NCBI GenBank assembly: GCA_003116995.1
Contig: BDSL01000038.1
Coordinates: 620,001-684,000, forward strand
Origin: Yamagishiella unicocca
Lineage: Eukaryota; Chlorophyta; Chlorophyceae; Chlamydomonadales; Volvocaceae
DNA: 64,000 nt
Direction of reading: 5' to 3'
Shown: positions 21,416-33,400 of the stretch, in pieces
Layout: every line of letters starts with the position of its first letter
How positions within the stretch are numbered: position 1 is the stretch's first letter
Notes under the pieces: model-generated
What the model saw: the letters and a program-made list of their open reading frames with translations, nothing else
Told to the model about the DNA's origin: nothing
Databases searched by the model: none
Program-made: the position numbers and the translations under genes

Positions 21416-24400
21416 CTACCCGCTGGACAAGTCAAACTGCACGCGGCAGGCCACGATACGTTTCGTTTTAAAGCGAAGAAGCCCCAAGTGGCTGAAGAGA
21501 AGCGGGCACCACTCTAACTGCCCAGGTGCCGCGAGCAGGCAGTGCTTGGGCACTCCATTCACCACCGACGGGGGGAAAGGATACCCCCGTGCCCCTGCCC
21601 CTTCTAGTTCTGCTGGCGAGCCGACATCAGCCTTTTCACGTGGGAGAACCAAAAAGGGGGGGGGGCCGTCCGATATTTCGATGTGCGCATTGGCGCTGGC
21701 TGCAGCCTCCCTCTGGTCGCCGTAGCTCTTACTCGGTGTCCGCTTCGCCAATGACGCACAATCAGGGGCGTCGCAGGGTACGCCTGGCCATTCATCTTGC
21801 TGTACAACCATGTTAGTCGTTGCACGCCCGGCAGGTGCATCAGCGTCCGCGCCTTCATTGTCTTCTCCGTTGCCAGGCCCGTTCGGTGTACCAGGAGGAC
21901 GAATTGCTGGCACAGGGTCCGAGTCGATGACGGCCCATGGTGGCGACCTTCCTTCGCCTGGAACCTCGTCATCATACAACGAAAGGGCCGCTGGTTCTCG
22001 CTGGCCAGCAGCCGGGATCGAACTGTGGACACAAGGAGCGAGTGGTACACTGTCGTCAACCTGCCGCGCATCAGAAATGCCCTTGGTATCGGGATCGTCA
22101 CCAACACGGCGCGCCACCTTAGTAGGATGCTGTATTGTCATGTCGTGCAGTTCTGTTGAGATGGTCGCAGTAATCCGGGCGGTCGCGACCGTAAGCCGCG
22201 GCTTGCTCATGCGCTCCGCGGCTGCAGAATGCGATGCCCACGATTCAGGATATTCATTGGTGGTTGGGGCTTGTTTGAGAAGCTCGCCATGGCCGGTTGC
22301 TGCTGACTGGCTGGTGGCGGCCTGGAAGGCATCACTACTACGCCCGCCGCTACCAACAACGGCAATTTCCGTGTTCCTGTAGACTGCTAGGCTTCTCATC
22401 CTCGTAGGCTGCCCGGGCTGATGAGCCGTGCCATGCGACCGAAAGGCAGGCGGCGGCGTCCCTCCTGCCTGGCCAGGTACTCGAGTAAAGGCGCTGTAGC
22501 TCGCCGATCTGGCCGCTGCCATCGAAGATGCGTCCGTATCATCTTTGGCGGCACCAGCTGATGCGGGACGTATCGTTGCCTTGTTAGCACTAACGTCACT
22601 GACAGCCCCAAGTGAGTTTGCGCCATCAGCAATCCCCGCCGAGCTATCCGCTGCCTGCACAAGGGCCCTCGTGCGCGACACCCATCCCTTCTTGGCGCCC
22701 GAGCTTGCCGACGTTGCTGACTGCTTCCGTTGCCCATCGGCGGCAGCTGCTGAGGTCCCAGGCCGCACCGGCTCGATACTGCTTGTCAAGGCCGCGGCGC
22801 AGACTGGCAAGACGATACTGCTGCGAACCCGCAATGCCTCCTTCAGGCGTAGCTTATCTGTCAGCGGGCGGGTCCCAGGTGCTACATGGCTCACGGACGC
22901 CATCTGCAGCGATAGTTGCCGCCGGCAGCCCGTCGGGGGCGAGGTTGCACCTTCAATGGTATTGTCGCTATCAGCAGCCGATCCCTGATTGCTGGGTGGC
23001 CCGGGCCTCCGAGACGGGCTGCTGGGCAGCTCGCCCGCAGCAGTCGTGGCTATCATGCTGCGCATACTGAAGGGCCAGCGAGCCATAACGCCCATCCGTC
23101 CGCCCCGGCGGGGCGACGCCTCCATTGCGCCGCCCTTGCCTGGCATCGTTACGTCCCGGCCGGTGGTCGTGAGCTGATAGAGGCTTTCCTTTAGGTCGCT
23201 CAGCTGCGGGCTGCCCTGCACGGGCCGGGTATGGCGGCCGCGTAAGAAGACATGTTGAAAGTAAGGAAGACTCAGCCGGTTCCGGTGGAAACCGTTCTGC
23301 CCATACGCCCACAAAGGTCGCAACCGGCAAGGCTAGGTGCCCATGTGTCGTTCGACGTCCTCGATACAGGCAGAAGGCAGGCCATAATGCGGCAGAACCG
23401 TCGTACCCGTAGTAGTTTTTGGAGGTACAACGACGCAATGAGGACGTGTAGCTACTCCTCCCCGCTGCTGATATATGCCAGCACGGACCCAACATGAATC
23501 CACAGCACAGCGCTGCTGCTACGATTCGACCTAGCACAACTTTCGTACTTTACAAATGGGCTGAGTGCCACGTAGCTGCGTGTCCGATGACTTCTCATTG
23601 TCTCTCCTCCTCACCTCGCCGAGCACCGCCCGCGCCACACTGTAGCTCACTAGCACCTCCTGCCAGTGCGCGTGAAGGGCAAGGCCGCACGCCCCCGTGC
23701 ATGCACCTCCCTCGTACACGATCCGCCCCTCGAAGGTGAAGCCAGCCTGCAAGAGGATGAGAGGACGAGCAAGTGCACATGAGCTGCCACCAAAGCGACA
23801 CGACATCGCCTGCCACGTACGGCATGCATGTGTGCGAGGCTATCCCGGGTTCCATAGTCCTACCTCCGGAAAACGCAGAGAGGCCATGTTTTTGCACAAC
23901 ACGGTGGGCCCCCGGCCCGCCGTCTGCGTCAATATTAATTGTTACTCACTCGCAAGGCGCCGATGTCAATACCGCCCCGCATGATGAGCGTCGGATGGCA
24001 TGCCTCCGTCCCCACCTGCAGTGCGAGGTGTGTCACCACGGATGGAAAGGGGCAAGCGCTTTTATTATCCGCCGGCTGGACACCAAGCAATCAAGGACGA
24101 CGACCCGCCGAATTGGAGAACGCACCGACACACCACTGTGACAGCGTTCACGCACTCGCTTAGGGCCAGAGGCGGTAAAAGTACAGGTAACGCGGTAGCT
24201 TCGAGTACATGCGGTCCATCCAGCAGCAGCGGCAGGCAGAACGAGGCTGCCTATCTAGGTTGCAGCACACGCTAGCTGGACAAGGCCGAGATCCTACCTC
24301 GCTGGAAGAATCCAGATTGTTCCGCTTGTCGTCTTCGATATGTTGTTGCAAGGTCAGTACCCACCTACACAGACATACACGTATCTCCCTTACTGGATAG

Positions 24401-27400
24401 CGCAAATCATGTCGCGGGCGCTGGGTGTCTAGTCAATTGCAAGCGAATTGGAAGGCGGCACCAAGCTGGGCAGCAGCAGCCAACATGGGCCATCAGACTT
24501 CAACACGCGCAGCTGCAAGGCCTAGTGGCCTACCCTCCATTCGTACATTTTCATCCCGCAAAACAGCAGCTGCACACGTATCTACCTGACAGCGGCAACT
24601 GGATCGGTGAAGACTGCTTGCAGCCTCCCGTGCCCAGTCATCAGCTTCAAGAACGTTCGCAATAAGCAAATAATGAGCAGGGCGCGGGCGGGTATCAGTC
24701 AGTATCTGCAATAAAAAGAGTCGCTGCCATTGTGTATGTCGTCTGTGTATGATGTATGGACGAGTGGGACGCAGTTCCTCTGTTCCCACACATACCGATT
24801 CGCCCGCGTCGATCAGCCACGCACATGGCCTACCAAGTAGCCCTGAAATTGGTTTGCCAGCTCCTCCGCTTTGTGTCGGATAGACGCGAACGCGGGGTGG
24901 GACAAGGACGGGGATGACGCCTCCGTCTTCCAGGTGTTGGCCACATCTTCTAACTGAGCCACCGCCACTGCTAAAATACCCAGGGGAGCTGCCAGTACCC
25001 CAGGTGCCTGCGGGTATTGGCGCATCAACGGACGCGACCGTGATCGATGATGGGCAGCATAGACAGACCTTATATTGGATGGATTTGAGGAAAGATGACA
25101 TGTGTACGGCAGGCGAACAGGCGAACACGCTTGCGTACGCGCGCATTGTTATGTCTTTGAAAACATATGCAGGTAAGGCTCTAAGACAGATCGTCCATCC
25201 AGGAGGGCCTTACACATGCATTCGTCCATCGTCATCAATGCTAGCACATTTGCGGGGCCTCCTCTTAATTCCTACCTAACCGCTGTATGCGACACGATAG
25301 CAGATGCCACAATTGCGACGTCGCCACCGTTCGTACCTTCACGACCTGAGATCGTAGCTTGTCAAGGAATGCCACCCTGGGCAGCAGCGAGTGGCTGAAC
25401 AGGCTGTAGAGCTCCACCTCGGGAGCGCCCTCCTTGAGCACGTGCAGGCCGCTGTGCAGCACCACGGCCGACCCCCCGTGCAGGAACACGAGGTCCAGGG
25501 AGCCCATAGTCTCCATTGACAACGTGGTTTGGCCGCCACGGCCCGCGTCGCTGACGACTTTGGCGAGCTGCATCACTGGACCAGAGTAAACCATGCGCTG
25601 GCTGGCGCGGTTGAACTGCACTTCCGCGTTGCCGAGCACGCCGCTGTGGAACCCGATGCGCACGCGGAGGCCCCTGCGGTTGGGAGGCCGCACCAATGCA
25701 AGCGATGACTAAGTCGGTGCTCCAGCAGGCAGGCAGGCTGGCAGCAGTAGGCGGCCCCAAAGCGACGGCGGTACGCGTATGCTACATTTGAGAGCAGCTC
25801 GCTAATCCTAACCCCTTCGCTCATTGTTTGCGTAATCGCCTACAAGTCGTATGCCCCCGCCGACTGCCTGATGCGATGCGGGAATGCATTCCGGTGCATG
25901 TGTCGCTCGCTGCATATCCAGCGCATTTCGTACTAGGTTGGAGTATGTACGGTCTGTAACGAAAATTGAGTCTTTGCTTGGTGATAACATACGTGCGCTC
26001 CACATTTCCCTTCCATTGCAGGTTGGAAACCCACTGCAAAGTTTGGAAGCCCACTGTGTCTTGCTGTCAACAGGGAGACGATGTTAAAACTTTTCATCTG
26101 GGCACCAGTGCCCCTCCCCTTGGGTTGTCTGATCGACTATACCAGGACAAGTCAAAGCAAGGTACATTTGGCAATGCCCCTTGCATTGTCCACATCCAGG
26201 AGCCATGGCTGCTTACGCCTTATGGATGGCTTATCAACTCCGCGCGTGCATTCGTCCACACATTTTAGATGCTGTAACCGTTAAGTGCAACCTGCACTGA
26301 GCTCGGCTTTGTACCGAAAAGCCGGCAGCCGCATTCATCCTGCGCACGCTCGTGCATACCTGAATATTATCTTCTCCTCGACACTGGCGGCCGGTACCCC
26401 GCCCTCTTTGTAGCCAGGTTGTACCAAGGGAAAGACAGCCGCAATCAGCGCCATGAAGCTCACCGACTCTGTCGCCGCCGCTGGTGTGCCGTCCGCGCGT
26501 CTGCTACCCGAGGGCCTCATCAGGCGCTCCATCTTTGACCTGAGGGCCTGAGATGATACGCTATTGCTCCTGTGGCCTCCCGCAACCGACTGTTGCCTGG
26601 CCGACACAGCAGCGTCATCGATGCTGTCGGTGTTGGCCTGGAGATCGTTCTCGGCGTCCTTGGCCGATGGATCGCTGCCGTGAACGAACTGCAGTGTCCG
26701 CTTGCTTGCACCGTGCGTGCTGATGCCGACGCCCCCCGCCATTGTATGACGACGCGATACACCACCCAGCACGGGGGGCAGCACAGCTGAGTGCGGCTTT
26801 TCCAGGATAGCCGCTCCCCGTCCAGACGGCGACGCTGCTGATGAGTCGGTTTTACGGCCCAAGGCTGACAGCAGGACAGACCTGATCGCCTGAGGCCAGG
26901 GCCCCCTTATTTTTTGAGGCTCTGCCTCGGGAGAGTATGAAGAGGGCACCAGCGACAACTGTCCCTGGGACAGGAATCGCGAGCCCCCATGTTCTCGAGA
27001 CGATTGCGGCCCTGGCTGCCCTGGGTTGCTGCCCCTAGTGTCCCTCTTCGGCAGTATCACCGGGCCATCCTGGCTGATGAGTGCGCGGGGCGCCCAGAAC
27101 CCGGCATATCGGTCGGGCGCATCTTTCCCGCCGATGCAAACCTCCGCTATATTGGGCGATGGGGTTCCCAAGCCAACGCTGCCGTTGACCACCAGGTGAT
27201 CAGGATTAAACTCCGGATTGGGTGTGCAGGTCCAGGTGCGGACGGGCAGGTCTGATCCACTGGCATCAAAGCTGGACTCCTTTGCTTGCAGTCGTCCTTG
27301 CGTGCTGGCATCCACAGTCGTCGATGAAGGTAGCCCCGCGATTTTAACGCCGCAGCTTAAATGTGTACTGGATGCCGTCTTTTCGTGCTGCTGGTGCGGC

Positions 27401-30400
27401 CGCGGCTGCTGACCAGGCCTGATGTGTGCCAACCCGTTATAGGCGGGGCGCAGTAGCGCATGCATTATTGGACCACAGGCATATCGATTCCAGTGTTGCA
27501 ACGCCTTCACATCGCATGTTACGGATATGCTGGACGCGTGCTGGCTGGCCAGCAGCTCGGGCGGCCAGTCCAGCTCCAGGAGGGCTTGCTGCACCCGCAG
27601 CACAAATCGGGAGCAGTCCATGGAGGTACGGAAGGCAAGGATGAAGGAATCACCTGAGGGGTTTGGTCGCGTGGTGGGAGAGGGTAACTTTCAGCAGTAC
27701 GTATGCGGGCAGATTGTCCCACAGACTTTCTGCATACGTAAGGCAGCGCATGATGGAGAAATCGCGGCTTGGTACAGGATGGACGGCCCGCCGCGCCGTC
27801 ACCGTGGGCCCTACCAGCCCATCGTTTGCTGGTTCCATCCTCGGCAGCCCAGGCGGCCGGCATCCTTCCACCCTCCGCACCCACCCTCCGTGGCGCTCTC
27901 GTAGCCCTTATGCAGGCTGGTGTACTTCCGGACGACCATGTGGTGCAGCTGCATGGCCGTCTGGCACACGTCCGCAGGGAGCGTCTCCCACAGCGTCGTG
28001 GAGTCCTGAGGGAGGCCGATGGATGCACGTAAGTACGTCTGGTTCAAATATGCAAGAGGGAGTCGTAAACAGCAGAGCGGGCTAGAGCCGCAAGATACAG
28101 GGTGTCCTCAAAGATGGCCCGGTGGGCAGCCATCCGTACCACGTTTATGACAATGTTTGTCAGGTCATGTGTCGCTTCATTGTTTACCAGTTCGGTGTCG
28201 TTTCATTACCATTTCATTGTCCGTAACTGTCCGTAAAAGGCAACCAGTCGAAGTCAGCACGTCTATTAATGTGCTTTGCCAATGTGCGTGATTTCATTTG
28301 ATCCAAACCATTGGATCCAACGCAGGCTGCGCCTTGGAAGCTTATATCCAAATACGTGAAGGACACTACCAAGTCAACGTAGCATATTTGGAAGAAGCAG
28401 ATGAAAGCTGGCGAAATGTGCAACTGTTTGCCCTTGGGACAGGGCGAATTTGTTAATTTCCAGCTCAATCAGAACTGCACACGTACACGCACAGCCTCGC
28501 AACATAGCAAAACAGAGCTGCTATTTTTATAATCCGTCGACGCATACGCTTGAGCCGTCACTTGCACACAATGTCCCTCTTACCTCCCGCCTGCGTAACT
28601 GCCCAGCTATGTATCATGTCTTGTCCTCCCGTACTAAAGACCGTGTTGTCTCCATACCGAAAACTGACTCATCCTGATAACGGCCCTCTAACCTACACCT
28701 ACCTACATATGCGTGTACCGGCACCTACCTACCTACGCTGCTCGCGCACGAGCCTTCTAACCAGCCCAGCTAGCACGCTGGCATGCTAGCCCCCCCACCT
28801 CGGTGCGCACCTGAATGTCGGTCACACAAAGGACCACCACGCCCGGACCTGGCGCTTCTGAAGGATGAAGGAGCGCCATGCGAATGACGCGTTTGTACGA
28901 CATCAGCAGCAGGCACAGGACGACGAGGACGAAGACGCTAGCCACCGGCAACACCACTGCAACGAGCAGGACATCCGAAACCAGGCTGGAAGCCACAGGG
29001 GATTCCTACATTGGCAGAGGATGAAGGCCGACGTGCGGGTTTGAGTCAGGAGCCTGCTGGCGGCTTGCTGAGGTGGGAACTGCTCCGGTCTGATGCAAGC
29101 AGGCTCGACCGGACCGGTCTGATGCAAGCAGGCTCGGCGGGACCGGTCTGATGCAAGCAGGCTCGATCGGACCGGTCTGATGCAAGCAGGCTCGGCGGGA
29201 CCGGTCTGATGAAAGCAGGCTCGACCGGACCGGTCTGATGCAAGCAGGCTCGACCAGACCGGCCTGTTGCAAGCAGGCTCGACCGGACCGGCCTGATGCA
29301 AGCAGGCTCGGCGGGACCGGTCTGATGAAAGCAGGCTCGACCGGACCGGTCTGATGCAAGCAGGCTCGACCAGACCGGCCTGTTGCAAGCAGGCTCGACC
29401 GGACCGGCCTGTTGCAAGCAGGCTCGACCGGACCGGTCTGTGGTAGTGGTATACAGGACCGCCCATAAGCAAGGCTCGACCGCACCGGTCAAAGGCGAGG
29501 GTCGACCGGACCGTTTTGATGCGGGTAGTGGGCTTTACCGGACCGGTCATAGGCAAGTAGGCAAGGATGAAGGACTTTTAACCATACAATGATAACGAAC
29601 TCCAACCATTGTACAACCCACAAATACCGATAGGTTGTAGGACACTGTTACGGCATTACTTTACGGCTATGAAGACTGTTGCCCTCCTACGAGGCTATAC
29701 CATCGTCATCAGCTCATCGACGTCCACGACAGTTCTATCCTATTACGACTATTACGAGGCTTTTGCGAGGCTTACGAGGTTGCAACTCAGGAGCACTCAT
29801 AGCTATTTCTAAGTGGATAATATCCCACAGCGTCGTAAGAGGTATCGATACGATTCCTAAGGGCCTTTTACGACGATTCGGCTGCCATAGGGTGCGCATC
29901 TACGTAGGATACGGCATCACGTACACACCAGCAGCGGCAGGGTGGGACCCGCCTGTATCCACACATGCCTGATGATAGGCAAGGATATGAACGGTCGCAT
30001 GGTGACCTCGCATACGCGCCGTACCTTTGCGTCTTTGCCAGCAAGCTCATCGTCGACGATGCCAAGCGACTTGCGGTACGTCGGCAACATGGCGTCCACG
30101 CCTCCATGGCTTTCTATCAACCCCTTGATGCCTTGCCTTAGATTGGCTTCCGCGGCCTCAAATGACTGATTCAGGTTCGCAATAGCCTGCAGGAACTGAC
30201 CCATGAAGTCCCTGCGTCGCGATTGTGTTAGCAAGAGGATAAACAATAAGAAGTAGCCCATCCAAGCGCGCTGAGCAACGTGTACAAAATGACGAAGCGA
30301 CGCGCAGCAGTGTACCGACGTCCATGGCCACCCTGTCCGGTGATCACAGCACCAGCCCAGCCACGCAAAGCAGCACCTGTACTGCGGCCGCCGCTACTCA

Positions 30401-33400
30401 CTTGTACTCGAACACGCCACGAAACCGAAGGTCGGAAAATATGTTTTGTTTGACCATTGTGTTCCGATACTGCAAGGTAAGGGATCAGTCGGTCGAACAT
30501 GCGCGCCAGTTAGGGAGCGAGTGAGTATGATTGGGGATTGAGTCCACAGTCCCGGACCGACGGCTAGACATCTATCTGACGGCATAGCATAGTTTCAACG
30601 TTACTTACCCTTCACAAGGTTCAGCAGGCATCAGCACGCACAGGAGGACGCACCGGTATATGTAGCGTCGAGGTCAGGTTGGCTCGCGGCTCTATCCGAT
30701 TTATCGCCTCCGTTTACATTTTGTCCACTCCCGTACTTTCCAAACGAAACAGCCCTACACGCGACGCAGACCCCCATCACACCTCATCCAGGAACGATTT
30801 CGTGTTGTTGTATTCGTAGCCGGCACTCATCCATTCCTTCATATCAAGCTCTGAAATTCTCGTCGGGCTGACCTCTGCGAATCGATAGGTAGATTGAAAT
30901 TAATATAGCACCGAAAGGGAGTAATTAGATCCCTGATGAACTAAGCGACTGATGCGTGTCTCGACCTTGTTCAAACTACGAATAATGAGCTATCAATGAC
31001 GCGCTCATCTCCCCCCATCACCGACCGACCTGATATGAAGTCCAGTATCATTGCCATATGGTCCACCGGGCCCAACAGGGTCGACAGCATCTTGAACGCT
31101 GCCGCTTGCCTATACAATGGCGCATATTGGTTGATTACGAAGCTGATCGAATCGATGAAAACGATTTTGTTGATAAGCACCTGCAAACGCAATGCGCACA
31201 CCGTTAGCCCGCCGACCCGGAGCTGACGCAGGAATAGTATCATCGTACGCCTGCTAGCTAATGACTTTCACCCAGCTTGCTGGAAAGGTAGCTCAGTCGG
31301 TATGTAGGTGTAAGGGAAAACAAGATAGGAGCCAGCAGCATGGGAAACGAACCCCTTCTCCCACGGCCCCGCCTCACCTCCTCCCCCGAGTCATACCGCA
31401 CCACCCTCTCCGCGTGCGGGCACAGCTCCCGGGTGCAGCGCACCAGCGCCCCCGTGCCGCGGTCCAGGACGAGAGCCGAGCCAGGCAGCGCAGCAGTCCG
31501 TATGTTGCCGCGCAGCCGGGGGGAAGCGCCCGGAAAGCTGCTCAGCTGCGCGTGGGGGAGGCACAGCCGAGCAGGGTCTTATTCAGCAGAGCAGGAAGTA
31601 CGAAGTCCGGTCGTACTTATCGTAGCACACCAGGCGATAGGGGGTGAGGTCGTGCAGGCTCATCGTCAGCTGTGGAGGGCCAATTAACCCCGCCGCTCCC
31701 TGAACCCTTGACACAACGCCAGGAGCACACAATTGCCATGCCCAAATCATAAATTGGGCCACGCATTTAGCAATCATTGTTCTGGGCCCTGCTGGCTTGC
31801 GCGTGCACCGCTGCACACAGCTCGATCCTACCACACGCGTACCGGTTTAATATAATATCAATTTGGGTAAGTTCAGTTTTAAATGGTATTAGCATCACTG
31901 CTGGAAGCACTGGTGGCGTGAGGCCGGACTAAACCCCAATTTAGGCTTTGAAAGGAGTTTCCTGCAAAGACTCCGTTACACACTCTGCTAGAGCCCCACC
32001 TGGGCGATAATAAACAATGCAGGTAGGGAGAGGGCGAAGACGCACCGATGATGGACAGCAACAAACGGCAAAACGACTAGCCGTAATTGTCCAAAGCCAG
32101 CACGGCCTGCAACGCTACGTTGATCTCCGAAAAGTACAAACACCGACGCTCCAGCGTCCCAACAGGAGCAACCCCGTTCCAGAACCAAGCGTCGTTCGTA
32201 CATCGTATATTGCAGAAAACCATGGCTTTCCTCGTAAACTCGGAAAACCGTTACGTTTTTACCCGTTTCAGTTCCCGCCAATTGAGTTGCAAAACAGAAG
32301 TTGGCACTCAGCGTGTGCAGTCGGATGGCAGCAGCCATTAAAGCGAGCACCTGCCAGAGAATGACGGTTGTTGCCGTCCAAATTCGAATGCCGCCATGCC
32401 GTACAGCAAAAATAATGGCGCAATTTGTTTTACGGGCAGCGAGGTTGTTGCTGGGTTGGCTGCGCTAAAAAATATTGTTTTTTGCTACTGTAGTGCAAGT
32501 GACAAGGATGCGGCTGTCATCTTATGGTATCAGACGGCAATGAATCTTGGCAGTAATCAACACTACCGGTAACCGTTACAACAACAACTACCGGTATCTT
32601 GAAATGGAAGTCAATTTCCTTCGAAGATTACTGCGTGCTTAGCAGTTTACGTGTGGTCCCTTCACTGGCTCGCGCACCTTCAGGGTTTCATTTTAAAATT
32701 CGTAGGCTCCAACGACTGTTGCAACGCTTGCTGGACTACGGTACAAGTTGGAGGTCACGTTTTCTAGATTCCGTTCGGTGCAAAGCCAAGTACCTCTCAA
32801 GTACCTCATTGGCAAGCAAGCGGTACAGGAAGCATTGATTGACAATGCATACATTCTTGGGTTGTTCACTTCAATGTTGCGGTCTGCTGATGTGTAGCCG
32901 CGTCTGGTATGGTCTGTGTGCGCCTGGGGGGCCCTGGTCGGGTTGGCGAACATCTGGCAGGGACTGGCCTTACTTGCCTTGCAATGTCTGGGTGGTGTTG
33001 CCTGGGCTTAGATAGAAAGGTAAAAGCACGCCTAGGTGGATCTGATCAGGTCTGGGAGCTTTTGATAAGCAGGTATGGGCTGGCCTGGCAAGGTACGACC
33101 CGGTCTTGGTTAGGGGTGGAAACCTACGCTGTACGGTTTTACGCTTTTCGGTTACGGTAAACTACGGTAGGGCTCAAAACCGACCGTCTTTTTGGTATGA
33201 CGGCGTAACGTAAATTACTGTGCCCATTTTGGCAAAATTACGGTCAACTGTAACTTTGTTTCCACCGAAGGCGCCCAGGGTTACAGAATAGTAAGGAAAG
33301 GGAGGGTTAGGAGGGGGTGGCCAAACTAAAGAGCTATGGGGTCCAACGAACCCTCGAGTGATTTACCCACTGATAACCCTCTGGTTGGGTAACCTACCAG

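Noticed and set aside
21416..23323. Possible retrotransposon gag-like ORF (635 codons)
   Set aside because: Its upstream end continues the cyclase (SDLKESLYQL after an acceptor), and no RT, integrase, protease motif or LTR is present. It is better explained as the disordered cyclase tail.
29086..29440. CRISPR-like array
   Set aside because: The units are contiguous 29-bp tandem copies without unique spacers, inside an intron of a eukaryotic gene.
28903..29556. Overlapping minus-strand frames encoding a repeated 'RSSLLASDRSGRAC' peptide
   Set aside because: They are a translation artefact of the 29-bp minisatellite. All three frames are open and the array sits between two well-supported cyclase exons.
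31988..32350. Possible cyclase exon on the minus strand (120-codon frame with a hydrophobic end)
   Set aside because: It shows no resemblance to the ectodomain sequence expected between the neighbouring exons and no compatible splice sites were found.
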